A stretch of 64,000 nucleotides of DNA from positions 57,553,339-57,617,338 of the forward strand of contig OX439043.1 in assembly GCA_949317995.1 (NCBI GenBank), written 5' to 3'. This document shows positions 42,511 to 54,788 of this stretch, piece by piece; within the stretch, counting starts at the first letter, position 1, and the number at the start of each line of letters is the position of its first letter. This stretch comes from Acholoe squamosa. Its lineage: Eukaryota; Annelida; Polychaeta; Phyllodocida; Polynoidae. The position numbers and the translations under genes are program-made. The notes under the pieces were generated by a model. The model saw nothing but the letters and a program-made list of their open reading frames with translations. It ran no database searches and was not told the origin of the DNA.

Positions 42511-43179
42511 ACAGTATCCTCCTGAATGATAAGTTATGTATTGCTGCTGTGTACCACCGCGTTATCTGCACTTCATGTATCCTCTGCTGCAACACCAACT
42601 CTTTTGAGTTAATTTTAGCTCTCTCGAGCTACCTGTTGCTTCCCCCTTCATTGGTTTTACCTCTACTGCCTGATTCCACAGTTGTTCACGCCAGGTGTTA
42701 CACTCTGCTGCCATCCTATATAGGATACCATCTCTCTTGTGAAAATATCTGCTCTATTGAGCATTGTAGACCAACAGCTTCTGAAAGCATCATAGGCTAA
42801 TGGAAATTCAAGTGCTATCTGCATTTCAACCACTGCATGCTGCATAATAGGGCTGCCCCCTTGCGCTACTCAGACAATCTATTCCATTTTATTGTACCCC
42901 CCTCCCCCCCTTGTTACATGTCTAATTTCTCATTCCCTAGGCTTGCTCTGCGCTCTTAGTAAGTCGAATCCATACAGTACCGGTATAACCCTCCACACCT
43001 ACTTGGTTTTATGCATATCCTCTATCAGTAGTTGCTTAGGGGTGTCAGTGGTGGCTGTAGAATAATACTCCTACGTCACCCGCCTTTCAATTTGTACATA
43101 GCTAGCTAGCAAAATAATTGATTACTGTTACTGTTTCAAATTCGAACTTGAACCTGTTAGGTTCTGTGTTGAAATATAA

Positions 43180-43908
43180 TTGCCTGATTACTGTTCCTTT
43201 ATCATGGACAGTATATCTTCTGTCGTTGCCCAGAAGGGCATTAAAATGTGCCATCTAAACTGTAGGAGTTTTTGTAAGAAAATTCCTGAAATACATGTAG
43301 CACTGAATGACTTCGATATTATCACCTTCTCAGAAACATGGTTATCTGAAAATTATGATTCCTCCCTCATTCAATGGCATCTTAAAGGTTTCCACAGGTT
43401 AGATCGAACAAGAAACAAAGCAGGCGGTCTTATTTGCTACCTGTCTTGTAAATTTTACCCTTATTCCACTATGATGGAAAACGAGTCCATAACTGATGAA
43501 GACATTCAATGTTTAACTGTAATTATACAGGTGCCCAAGAACAAACCTATGAAGATCATAATCATTTACAGACCCCCCTCCAGGGATGTCCAAAACTTCT
43601 CTGATGCACTAGCCCCTCTTATCACAGATGTCAAGGAGGAGCTTTGGGTGCTCGGGGATTTCAATGTAAATATGCTCTCCCCTGAAACCGGTAACACTGA
43701 AATTTTAAAAGGTTTCTGTAGGGATGTAAATCTCAGATGGTTAATTCAAGGTATTACCAGGCCAAATCAGGATGGAGGCACTGCTATTGATAATATTCTC
43801 ACATCATCCAGGTTCATTGCTGCAATGGGTATGATTACCTTCTTTGTAAGTGACCATTTCCCGGTATATGCCATCCTGAAAAAAGCCAGGAATACGGCCA
43901 GTAATTGA
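43180..43908 (+). CDS. LINE ORF2, apurinic-type endonuclease domain
   Basis: 242 aa open frame with the endonuclease/exonuclease/phosphatase signature: KMCHLNCRSF, ITFSETWL (catalytic Glu), IIIYRPPS, ELWVLGDFNVN (Asp/Asn pair), TAIDNILTS and VSDHFPVYAIL (catalytic Asp-His). It nicks target DNA in CR1/L2-type LINEs. A stop follows, and the RT continues in another frame, so ORF2 as a whole is broken. Confidence 0.88.
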   Translation: MPDYCSFIMDSISSVVAQKGIKMCHLNCRSFCKKIPEIHVALNDFDIITFSETWLSENYDSSLIQWHLKGFHRLDRTRNKAGGLICYLSCKFYPYSTMMENESITDEDIQCLTVIIQVPKNKPMKIIIIYRPPSRDVQNFSDALAPLITDVKEELWVLGDFNVNMLSPETGNTEILKGFCRDVNLRWLIQGITRPNQDGGTAIDNILTSSRFIAAMGMITFFVSDHFPVYAILKKARNTASN

Positions 43909-43948
43909 AGCTGAGCTTAACAAACTGCTAAATCCCCGTTCTTCTAAG

Positions 43949-44800
43949 ATGTTCCCCACCTTGACAGACCAATCCACTGGTCTGCCTATTTCAGACACTG
44001 CTAATTACGTAAATGACTTTTTCACCGGCATTGGCAGTGTTTTGTACACTAAATTAGGACTGCCTGATCACTGTTACACTGAACCCTCACAGGATTACAA
44101 TGTTAGGCAGCAACCTCCTGGAATGTTCTGTGAGGAGGAAGTGATCATCTTGTTTGATGAAATAGAGATTCACAAATCCTCAGGTATTCTACACATGAGC
44201 TCTTCCTTTTTGAAAGATGCTTTAAAAATCCTTTCCAAACAAATGACCTTCTTATACAGTGCATCCATTACATCTGGTACCTTCCCTACTGCCTGGTCTG
44301 AAGCCACAGTGACGCCTATTCCAAAAACTGGCAAATTACAAAATGTGTCCAACTGGAGGCCAATCTCCATCTTACCAGTTCCTTCGACAATTCTGGAAAA
44401 ACTTATTCAAAATTATTTCACCTCTATTTTACATTCTGAAAATCTATTATCTCTATACCAGTACGGTTTTAGAAAAGGTTTTAGTACTGCTGATGCCGTT
44501 CTTGAATACTGTGATGATCTCTATTTAGCACTGGACAGGAAAGAGTTTGTAGCCTCATATTACATCGATCTCACCAAAGCTTTCGATTCTATACACCACC
44601 ATAGGCTTATGACACTGTTAAAAGATCTAGAAATGCCTCTCAACATATTAAACTGGTTTAAGACCTACTTATTCAATCGAAAGCAAAAAACTTCTACTTC
44701 TAGAGATAATCATTTCCTCCACCAAACTTGTCAAGTTCAGAGTTCTCCAAGGATTCGTTCTGGGTCCCACCCTTTTCATTTTCTATGTCAATAACCTCAT
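43949..44800 (+). pseudogene. LINE ORF2, reverse transcriptase, frameshifted and interrupted
   Basis: RT blocks: AWSEATVTPIPKTG, NWRPISILPVPS, YQYGFRKGFSTADAV, YYIDLTKAFDSIHH (catalytic Asp), LNWFKTYL. A frameshift near 44730 moves into a frame reading VLQGFVLGPTLFIFYVNNL, which runs into an inverted-repeat insertion at 44803. The catalytic 'YADD' block should come next and reappears, decayed, after 46503. Confidence 0.88.
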
Positions 44801-44802
44801 TG

Positions 44803-46503
44803 GGGCTGTGTACAAATGACGTCATGCAGGAGGGGGGGAGGGGGGGTCCCACTTGCCATGACCAAGCATGACAAGGGGGGGAGGAGGGGTCATGGGCTGC
44901 ATGACATCATGCCATCAAGAAATCACAATATGCTTTGGTTTTGGCAAGAACAAAAACTTTGGTAAAAAGATTTTTAATGGGAGGGAAGTTTAATGCATTC
45001 ATCTGACATAAATTTATTACCTATAGGCCCTCATGCATGCATTCCTCAGACATCGCACGCAATGAGTGTCACTGCCATCAATGTCAGTGTAAAATCAAGC
45101 TGATGTGCAGGCCACTATAAGGGAGCACTACTACTCTATCCTACCTATACCAATTTAACCCTTTTTGAAAAGGGCCACTGCTGCCCTCAGGATCTAAATG
45201 ATGCATCTAAAATACCCCTGAACTGCTCCTGTTGCCTCAGGGCAGCATCCATAGTCATCCACAGGCTTCTTTTTGAAAAGGTGTGATATCCCCCCCCCCC
45301 TTCCTTAAGGTGTCAAAATTATTTTGCTCCTCCCCCAATCCACCCCTTCCCGGATCCCACTGTTGATAAATAACAAACACTCCCCTGGAGCTCTCCACCA
45401 CCCTGTTGCTATTTTCACTGAGGGGATGCTTGGGGAGATGTAAAGGGGACCTCCCCCCAAACTTACTCTTCACATCTTTGTCTGAATGGAACTCTATCGG
45501 ACTCAACTTATTTGCAGATTCTAGAGTAAAATGCTGAGGTGACTAGATTGCTTTGTAAGATCACAAATTGGAACTATGATTGCAATCGATGGTCTCCTGA
45601 GAATTTGTGATGCTTTCTGAGTTTTTTTTTCTATTAGGCCACTCACTAAGTTCAGAGTGTTCTCCCTGAAACCTATTTCTAGTACACTTGTATATGGTGC
45701 AAGTTACAGATTAAATCAATACATTCAATATATCAATACATTCAAGCTCTTGAACTATATGATCCTTAATAATAACTGTTCTTGATTTTCTCTTCGCTGA
45801 CAAGTGTACAACTTTCACTGTAAAGAAGGCAGACTATTAACTGTATTGGACTATTGATCTAGACAGTTTTTAAGCCCTTTTGTGACAGGAAATACTTGTG
45901 TATGATGACTACCATAGTACTCCGTGTATAACTATGTAATGGTTCGAGTTCTTATATAACTTCGGTTTAATTCGAGATATGTCAATATCAAGTAAAACCA
46001 GACAAGTTAGCTCGGGTTAGTGCAACCGGCACATAGCGGCCAGAGATCGAAGCGACCTCTGGTCCTACCGGTGGTAACCTCACCGATCGACCCGCCCTCT
46101 CGAATAGGGAGCTAACACTATATATAACGCTACACAAGCCCCTACAACTACAAGGCACGGAAATGGTACATCCCGCATATAGGGACCCATACATTATATA
46201 AGCTGACAGTGTTTGGCATGTTTCTCTGTTCATTTGTTGATCAGTGCTAGTTCTTTTTTCACTTTGCATGCATGTTATCCTTTATTGCCAATTCACACCC
46301 ACTATTATGTCCCTTTGAACCATTTTAATTTGTTTATAGCCTATAGGCCTTCACTATTCATGCACTTTGGGGGGGGGGGTATCTCTCTGCATGACGTCAT
46401 GCGGAGGGGGGTCAAGTGTTGTATGATGAAACATGACAAGGGGGGGAGGGGGGGGGTAAAAAATGGTCCAAAAATGCATGACGTCATTTGTACACAGCCC
46501 CTA
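44803..46503. mobile_element. 1.7-kb insertion bounded by GGGGCTGTGTACAAATGACG inverted ends
   Basis: GGGGCTGTGTACAAATGACG followed by TCATGC at 44803 is repeated inverted, ending in CAGCCCC at 46503. Both sides also carry CATGACAAGGGGGGG and TGCATGAC(A/G)TCATGC. Either one 1.7-kb element or two short MITEs in opposite orientation. The interior holds a dispersed repeat (45640-45850) but no transposase. Confidence 0.65.
45640..45850 (+). repeat. dispersed repeat, partner 53370-53580
   Basis: ATTAGGCCACTCACTAAGTT, ACCTATTTCTAGTACACTTG and GACAAGTGTACAACTTT match 53380-53580 in order with moderate divergence. Confidence 0.65.
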
Positions 46504-46560
46504 TGCTGCAGAAGACAAGTCTTGTGTATGATTCTATCTCAAAAATCATAACAAAATATA
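46497..46560 (+). pseudogene. LINE RT continuation (YADD block), decayed
   Basis: TATGCTGCAGAAGAC reads YAAED, and one base later the frame continues TSLVYDSISKI, matching the usual 'YADDTSLVY' block. This places the 1.7-kb insertion inside the RT. Confidence 0.55.
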
Positions 46561-47393
46561 TAAGTAGAATCATTTGCTATGCATTATTCCCTCATAATAC
46601 ATGTCACACAAGACAAAATGCCCTCTGTAGGTGCCATATGGGCTGGAAAAGCACCATGCTTGTAAATGTCTTCATCATTTTCAAGATAAGAATAGATCTG
46701 AAGACCTGAACAATATGAACAGGTCCATGGTGCAAAACCCTTTTGATCTATTAAATTCCATCATCAATTGTTGTTTTGACCTGATGATTCATTGAAAACC
46801 ATAATGAAATGCTATTAGAACCCCATATTAGGCATGTGAGGCTTATTATGATGCACTATTGAGCTATTTAACTGTAAATAGCAATAAAAGCGCTGTCGGT
46901 ACCAAAGACTAGAATCATAAGATGTGCCTAATTCTTCTCACACTTACTGTATCACTTAGATATTTCACATGCCTTTAAAGATGATCAAGTAGAACATAAA
47001 AATGGATAATTGTGGTATCAGTGGGTGATCACGCGTCCATATATATGGTGATCTATGTGGTCCCACATGAAAAACCAAGCAGAAACTTTGCTGAAAATCA
47101 TAGTTTTTGCAAACTAACAAACTTCCATAGTGTAATGAGCCACCATAGAGGTAGGGAAAAAAACTTGATGGGTCAGTATTATGCACTATCTATGAAAAAC
47201 TGATGGTTAGAATATTTTTTCACAAAATATATAGGGTCAAACTTTGAAAAACAGCAATTTTTTTAAACTAATGATTTTTAAATTCATAATTTGTACTTCA
47301 GTGGTAAACTGTGCACTTTATTAATGTAATACCATCTACCCTGGCCTGAAAGCAACGAGTTTCATCTTTCATTGGGGGTGTAGATGGGGGGTC

Positions 47394-47790
47394 CCCATGT
47401 CACTTGTCGATTTTAAGAAAAGCCCATGTCACATGTCACTAAATTTGTAATTTCACCTGTCCTTGTCACTTAGCTCCATGTCACATGTCGATTTTAAGAA
47501 AGGACCATGTCCCATGTCATTATCTATTTTTCTCCCCTGTCCTTGTGGGGGTCTAGATGGGGGGGTCCCCATGTCACATGTCGATTTTAAGAAAAGGCCA
47601 TGTCACAAGTCACTAAATTTCTATTTTCCCATGTCCTTGTCACTAGGCTTCATGTCACATGTCGATTTTAAGGAAAGGCCATGTCACCCTGTCGAATTTA
47701 GGGGTCTAGACCCATCCTTGTCACTAGAGCTCTATGTCCCTTGTCAAGGTCATGTCACACTGTCGATTTTAGGGGTCTAGACCCCCTTCA
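47394..47790 (+). repeat. tandem repeat, 80-95-bp unit, about five copies
   Basis: Unit CCATGTCACATGTCGATTTT + AAGAAAAGGCCATGTCAC + TGTCCTTGTCACTAGGCT. Interspersed GGGGGTCTAGA blocks. The 105-aa frame across it is an artefact. Confidence 0.85.
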
Positions 47791-47867
47791 TTTGCTGCAA
47801 ATATTATGTAAATCGGATAAATTTTACTACAGCATTTCTTAGCGAAAATTCAGGAAAAGCTAAGTTA

Positions 47868-47931
47868 GGGCCGGGGGGGGCGTGTTGAAAATGGACCAAA
47901 ATGGTGTGACATAATTCATGGACGGCCCCCA
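47868..47931 (-). mobile_element. GGGGGCCGTCCATGAATTAT repeat fragment
   Basis: On the minus strand GGGGGCCGTCCATGAATTAT, then GTCACACCATTTTGGTCC and a G/C-run. Related in its first 20 bases to 35379 and 44803. Confidence 0.55.
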
Positions 47932-47949
47932 GGAGCAGCCCACGCCCCG

Positions 47950-50040
47950 GGCCAACCAGGCCCACGCCCCAACCTCCCCCTCCACGCAAGCAACAGCGGG
48001 CACAGCAAGCAACAACAACTCGCGCCCACTCTTTGATGATTCATTTTTGGCGGCTCTCTGACCGGATAGCATTACCTCATGGTTGTGCACAGGGATTCAT
48101 GACGTCACGGTGACGTAGTACACATACACTGACAGGAAACCCCATACGAAGTTCCTGCTGCAAGGGTTCACGATTCGAAAAAGTTGAATCAAACTCCAAA
48201 TTGTGTTTACAAGAGGATCAATTCCTAATTGTGCAGGAAAGAAGCAATATTGCTGATGACTGCTCGACTTGATTTGAAAATGCTAACAGTTGGATAGTGC
48301 CTGGCAGCGCTGACAGTTCACCTCAGACTCGCGCATGGTGGAAATCTGTCATTGTTGGGAGAATCCAGCGTTGTTTTCAAATGGTCAATCACCTATCTCA
48401 TTGTTTTGAAAGTTTGTTTTGGATTGTGCAATGGTGGAATGGTGTGGAATTTACAAGATGACATCGAAGAATTCATGGCATATGAAATAATGGACGCCAG
48501 AACAGGAATGCAGTAAATAGCAACAGGTGAGTTACCAACTGGCAACTGACACTGTCAAGTTGCACTTGCAGACAGACTTGTGTCACAGACACTGAGACAG
48601 AGAAATTGTAGGAATAACACCCCTGCCCCCACTCCCGCACGTCCCTATCTGTCACTACAGTAAATCAATCAATATATGATTTTCTATTTTAGGGCTCTTT
48701 TCCACTGCGTCATAATGGCAATAAATTATATATTGTGTATCTGAAACCAGTCATCAGATCTGAAATTTGTGCCTATTATTATTATTGGCCCAGGTCCTCC
48801 TGGGTCATTGGCGGAGCCTTTTCAGCCAAATCCACAAATTCGTGATCACCAACTTTAGGGTGTAATCATGCAGTGATATACTGTTATTTTATATATTTTT
48901 CAAAAGCCAAAGAAAAGGTTCAGATCTCATCTATCAGACAACATTTTGTCCTTCATGGTGAGTGATGTCTTTCTCTATGAAAAAAGCTGCTGTATTTATG
49001 TCATGTCTTCGGTAGGCACTTACCTAATATTTCAAGACTTTATCCCATTAAACCTATCTAATGATCAATGGATGGATCTTGAGAAAAGAAGTGGATTTCC
49101 TTTTTAAATGAAGTCCCTATGTCAATTTTAAGTGGAATTACGACCAGTCAAAGGTACCAAATCAGACCCAGAATTCTGCCATAGTTAAGAGTTTAATTTA
49201 ATTCCAATTTTGTGATCAAGCAAGATGAATCCAAGATAGACTAGATCACTAAAATGATTATTTTGGGCAATTTTCTTTTCAGGTAAGCAAGATATACCCT
49301 CAAGAACATAAATAATGATACATTTTATCATGATCAAACAATGTAAAAGCAAATTTTTGATGTCATCTTTTCCCTTGAACTGCGTGCTCTGACAGAACCA
49401 CGGCAGACTATCGTCTTTGACTCAGGATGTTTGAATGATCATAACTTCAATTTAAATTGTCAAAAACTTCATTTAAAAAGCAAAACCACTTATTTTTATC
49501 ACAGCTATCAATTTCTCACCATAAAAAATGCATACAACAAGGTTTTAATTGATAGGTAAGTGCCCAACATGGGGGAGGTTGGGACAAGTGTCCAGAGATA
49601 ATCTCGCCCAAAAAGTTTGCAGGGTCTGTCAAACATACTGCAGCCCCTTAGAAAAAGAAAAGCTAGACATTTTCTAGATGATTTTTATCCATGGAACAGG
49701 TGGGAACCATTTATTTTTTGGTGCTCAATGATCTTCTCATCATAAAATGGTTCTAAACTTTTGGTTGAACTTTGATGTGGTCAAAGGCAAAATTCCCTGC
49801 ATTCAACCTTGTACAAGAAATATTCATTTTAAAGGTGTAGCCAAGCTTGTTAAAATGAGCCCTTGTTTGTAAAGATCCTCCAGTAAATAGCTTCAGAATA
49901 AACTGGCAAAGAAAGGAGAGTTCAACACTACCCAGTTTCAGCTTTATCACAGTATCACACCTCTACTGCAGCAGACTCACACACTGGAGGTATTTCAGTG
50001 CCTATCTTCGGGTGCTATACTGACTACAACTAGTACAAGC
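47950..50040. other. intergenic, no gene recognised
   Basis: A CRE-like TGACGTCA lies near 48099 in CACGGTGACGTAG context, next to a GC-rich stretch (47870-48000). No splice-linked coding exons were found. The rest is AT-rich. Confidence 0.45.
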
Positions 50041-50041
50041 C

Positions 50042-50207
50042 CTTAAAGGGGGGCTGGCATGGAAAATTAACAACATGGGTACCGATTCAAACAGTGATCA
50101 TAAAATCGTGGGAAGCAGCGGAAAAATAGCGACACCCTAATTGGTCCAGGGGTGATCACGTGACTTTTTAATGCGGGCATGCATTACCATGCCAGGGCCC
50201 CTTTAAG
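50042..50207. mobile_element. MITE with CTTAAAGGGG..CTGGCATGG inverted ends
   Basis: CTTAAAGGGGGGCTGGCATG on the left and CATGCCAGGGCCCCTTTAAG on the right. Includes GGGGTGATCACGTGACTTTT. No coding. Confidence 0.8.
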
Positions 50208-50768
50208 CATTGAGTCTATGGGTGCGATAGATTTTGGCGATAGAATGAACACATGGGCTCCTATGGGAATCAGCAGATTAAGAAGGTTTTTTCAGCAGGT
50301 GAGGTTTAGATAGTCCTGCTGTACAGATAACAAATGCGATAGCACCTACAGCTGAAGGGATATATGTAACGTCGGAAAGGGAACAGTCTCCATATATGGA
50401 GACCGTTCATTAGCAGACCGTTCATGTAGTTATATGGTTCATCACTAGTTGTCAGGAAGGTCTATACGAGGACCTGTCATATATTTTTCAGGCGGCATGT
50501 GGCATGCGATGTCCGTGTAGCCAATGGCGGTCAGCATTTTTGTGACCAGTCTCATAACACTTCTGTTGATTTTTGGCAAGGAAGTGTCATACCTCCTGGG
50601 CATTGGTACAATGGTTCACTGGGATAGAAGTTTGATCAGAATTTATCAAAAATTCCTAAACAAATTTTTTAAAAAACATTAAGGTCGGGCCAAAAAATAA
50701 GGGTAGGTCGGCATACCTGAACACAACTTTTTTTTTAGACCTCATCTCAGGTTGATATATCCTTGTCT

Positions 50769-51005
50769 TACCGTAAACTCCCGCGTATAAGACGCGTCCT
50801 CTATGCCAAACAAAATGCTGGGGGGTCTTATAGCTTTCTCTCAAGTTGGGTGTGCGTCTTATACGAGGGGTAATTTTACTATAGAACAGTACTGGATTTA
50901 CAAAATTGAGCATTAAAATGTGCGTCTTATAAGCGAAAATGCATGTGCTGAGTTTGCGGTGCGTCTTATACGCGCAGCGCGTCTTCTACGCGGGAGATTA
51001 CGGTA
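50769..51005. mobile_element. TACCGTAATCTCCCGCG-family MITE, type A
   Basis: TACCGTAAACTCCCGCGTAT to CTACGCGGGAGATTACGGTA. Very similar to 231-467 (opposite orientation), 52748-52983 and 62539-62775. Confidence 0.85.
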
Positions 51006-51007
51006 AT

Positions 51008-51283
51008 TACCATAATCTCTCGCGTATAAGACGCACCTAGAGTTTAAGAATATGCTCAAAAAATTAAAAAATTCATAACTTTTGTTCTACTAAATTGATT
51101 TTCAAAATTCAAAAAGCTACATGTAGCTACAGCTACATGGAACCCTTGGAGCCTCCTATGTAATAGTATTACTTAGGGGAAGTGTAATATATCAAAATGA
51201 AGGTCTTGATCTCCCCCTTGCGGATCCAGTGAGAACTAAAACCTCGCATATAAGACGCGCCTTATACGTGGGAGATTACGGTA
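51008..51283. mobile_element. TACCGTAATCTCCCGCG-family MITE, type B
   Basis: TACCATAATCTCTCGCGTAT to ACGTGGGAGATTACGGTA, body with CTTGCGGATCCAGTGAGAAC. Abuts the type A copy at 50769-51005, separated by two bases. Confidence 0.85.
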
Positions 51284-51289
51284 TTTTTT

Positions 51290-52740
51290 TATTATGGTTT
51301 GTTTTAGATATCAAGACGCACTCTGAACTTGCCCAATAAACATTTTGGTGGAAAATGTGATGGTTTGCCACTTATCGTCCCATGGAAGTTTTTTTTTCAC
51401 GATCTCGCGCATCAAATAGGCATAGGCGAGAAAATTTACAGCCGGCCTGAAAAAGTTTTCAAAAAAAAATTTCCTATCTACCTACCCTAATTTTTTTCGA
51501 CCACGTTACCTGAACACAATTTTTTTTTTAGGCCTAAAGGGGACTGCAGATGGGCCCGACTTGATTGATATTTAGGGTGCTGATCTGATCGGGGACATGG
51601 AACATGTTTGATATTGTCAGACTGGAGCGGACATCCGCGCAAACGCTCCCGATCGGCCGATCAAGCCCTAAGATTGTGTGACCTTACCCAACCCTGATTA
51701 TGGCTAATACACATTGTGTAATCTTCTCCCAGCTCAATACACATTAAAATACACAGAAGCCCTTATCTTTATCAAAGAGGCAATAAAATCCTAATCCCTT
51801 AATGGAACTAATTAGTGGATGTGTATTCTGTCCTCTGATTGAATTGTGCCTCCAGTACATGAAGCCGACGTGAGAACTGCTAGAGCAGTCATGGCGCAAA
51901 CCAACATACTGTTAGTGTACTGTCAGCCCTTCACAGTGGTGACACCTCTGCTTGAAGCGTTTTTCCTGTGAGCATGGCAGAAGAACCGAGAGCAGCTATA
52001 CCCCGGTATGTCCAGGCTATAGCGTCAAGAGTAATCTGGTTGGTAGTTCAAGATTGACTCACCTTGCCATATGTTTCATGTCTCTGGGAGGATAAACAAT
52101 ACAAATATTTACAATCTGAGATGAGGCGCCCATTTTCAGACATACATGTGAGCTACTTGTCATGAATCATTAGTAGGTTTCAGACCACACAATTTTTTTT
52201 TATATATATTTGTAGCTGATATAAAGACTACCCGTACCTGTATGGTACAGTGTGAGTCTGTATTGAATTCATTCAGCACTGCCAGCCTCTTTATAACACA
52301 CATCAAAATATGATAGGTAAAGCGTAGAGGAGGAAGTGGAATACACTTAATCCAGTTTGAAGTAAAAAGTGCACTTGGTGTTTAATACTTCAAGTACAGT
52401 AATATCTATCGAAACACACCTTTCAATGGATACAAACAAAACAAGATGATGAGAAAGAAGTATGAAGCAAAATAAGTGAGGCTTATCCATCTTAGTTTGC
52501 TAGGTTTAGTTTACTTAGATTTGAATCTGAATTTTTGTTAATTGATAAAGGAATGCATAGATACTGTATCAGTAGCTGTATCGTTGATAAGATGAATATG
52601 ATATAATGATGCAATAGCCATATTCACTTATCTTACAAACATCTACTACCGGTAATACCCCCCCCCCCTCTTGCTCCATCTGTGGAAGATTGTGGTGGTG
52701 TGTGTGGTTTGGCTAGCCTTGCTGCTATGTCACTGCCAGA
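51290..52740. other. intergenic, no gene recognised
   Basis: Begins with a fragment of the GGTTACCTGAACAC/TACCTACCCTAATTTT dispersed repeat (to about 51540). The rest shows no exon, RNA gene or clear repeat. Confidence 0.5.
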
Positions 52741-52747
52741 CCGAACC

Positions 52748-52983
52748 TACCGTAAACTCCCGCGTATAAGACACGTCCTCTATGCCAAACAAATGCCTTG
52801 TGCGTCTTATAGGATGTACTGAAATTGGGGGTGCGTCTTATACGAGGGGTAATTTTACTATAGAAATGTATTGAATTTACAAATATCAGCATTAAATGTG
52901 CGTCTTATACGCGAAAATGCTCCTGCTGAGTTTGGGGTGCGTCCTATACGCGCAACGCGTCTTCTACGCGGGAGATTACGGTA
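52748..52983. mobile_element. TACCGTAATCTCCCGCG-family MITE, type A
   Basis: TACCGTAAACTCCCGCGTAT to CTACGCGGGAGATTACGGTA, flanked by unrelated sequence. Confidence 0.85.
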
Positions 52984-53570
52984 CTCCCCACCAATAGTTA
53001 CCACCCGTTAGGTATGCTCACCTCTTCTGGGCACATATACACTCAACTCTGAATGTTAACTTCCAGACTCTGTTGCTTTGGGATGGGGTTACTGTAAACA
53101 TTCTAAATGCTGTAAATATGTAATATGTAAATCATTTTGTTGTGGATTGGACACTTTAGTCCTGATGGTTTATGGTGCCAAAACAAGGGTCAGTGCGGGG
53201 CATGGTGTTTTAAGGTCAGCAATGGTTTGAGTGCCAACTTCTTTCTGACAATATTTCTGTAACAACAAAGGCTGATAGTAGTAAAACATATATTTTATGT
53301 GTATGTTAGCGGTAAGCAGGAAGGGGTACACAAGATTTAACCTAGATTAAATAAGATTTTTTAAAAACAATTTTTTATTAGGCCACTCAGTAAATGCAGA
53401 GTTTTCTGCCTGGACCTATTTCAAGTACACTTATATATGTTGCAAGTTACAAAATGTAATTCCAAGAGATTCATCACCTATGCTGTACTAATGCAATTTA
53501 CATGACAAATCCATATTTCCATTGTTCGTGATAAGTGTACTACTTTGGCTGCAAAAAAGTTAGCAGACTG

Positions 53571-53793
53571 TTAACCCTTTAAGGGCAGAGCAAAAATTGT
53601 TGCCCTGGTCATGGGGACGGCCTCTGAAAAAAGTATAGTTCCTAGAGGACGAGCCTATTTTCAATTCCTATACTAATCCTATATAACTGGCATCGACTAT
53701 AGCCAACGCTAGGCCCACCATGGTGTCGACTATAGTCGATGCTAGGCCTACCATGGTGTCGACTATAGTCGATGCTAGCCCTCAATGGGTTAA
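53571..53793. mobile_element. piggyBac-like MITE with TTAA ends and internal palindromic minisatellite
   Basis: TTAACCCTTTAAGGGC on the left and GCCCTCAATGGGTTAA on the right give TTAA flanks and 12-bp inverted ends, as in piggyBac-type MITEs. 53690-53778 holds three diverged copies of a 34-bp unit containing the palindrome TCGACTATAGTCGA. Confidence 0.65.
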
Positions 53794-53799
53794 AAGGTT

Positions 53800-54550
53800 A
53801 ACATTTTTACAAAGATGAGTATATACAATATGAGATGAGAGTCACTTTGATTGTTTATATCTTCAAGGGGCCCCCTGAAAAGGAAGAAAAAAAGAAACAA
53901 AGAAGGTATAAAATTATCTTGATCTGCTAGCAATTAATCAGGATTAAACCCTTTTCAGGGTTATTCCTGGTTTTTGCTTCTCTCTGGTCTCTACCATGGG
54001 TATGTCTATCTGGTGGGGTTGGGGGAGGGTTATTGGAGTCAGGGGTTGAGAATTCTGGGAGGGGGAATTAGGTGGGGTTAGAGTGTTTGTTTTCTTTTTG
54101 GTTTCTTTCTTCAGTCTTTTCTTCAGGATCTTTGCCCTCGCACCTTTTAGGTTTGTACCTAACTTCCTCTTAAGCTTTAACTTTCTTTGTTAACTCGAAA
54201 GAGTTATAAGAGTCGGGTAAAAAATTGATGGATTCAGTGCCTCTTAACAGAGAGAAAAAGTAAGACGCTTTTCCGGTCTATGTTAAATCCCATAAGAGGT
54301 GCGAATAGGTTCAACGTTCCCGCGCTTACGGTGCGGAGTGGTGCAAATAATTGATGAATGTTGATGAATTTGTCGTAATTCGATCCGTCCGCGCATCTCT
54401 ATTGTCGTAAAAGTCGTCGTTACTATTTTTTTTCAAATATTCAATGTTATAATATAGAAATATGATAAAGAATGGACAAAGGATATGATTTGAATCGATA
54501 TGTATTATTAAAAAGATACGTGTTTGCCCTGTCGTTAATTCGCATCACAA
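53800..54550. other. intergenic, no gene recognised
   Basis: Pyrimidine- and G-rich patches and simple sequence only, upstream of the R3HCC1-type promoter. Confidence 0.5.
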
Positions 54551-54788
54551 AGCCGTGGTCGTGCAAATTGACCCAAATAACCATGGAAATTGGGTCAGGC
54601 ATGCGCAGATAGAAAAAAAATCCAACATGGCGGACAGCAAGATGATTGACTTGTGGGGCTATAACAGTAAAAAGATAGGGTATATTCGATTCAATTCGAT
54701 TGATATTGCCAAAGATGCATGGATTATATTCAACAAGAAAAATGTTGCAAGGACCACTGCTAGGAGTTGCCACTCTGCGGCCGACATG

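Noticed and set aside
45930-46140. tRNA-like box B (GGTTCGAGTTC) and TAGCTCGGGTTAGTGC box A-like words
   Set aside because: The boxes are in the wrong order and no cloverleaf can be drawn.
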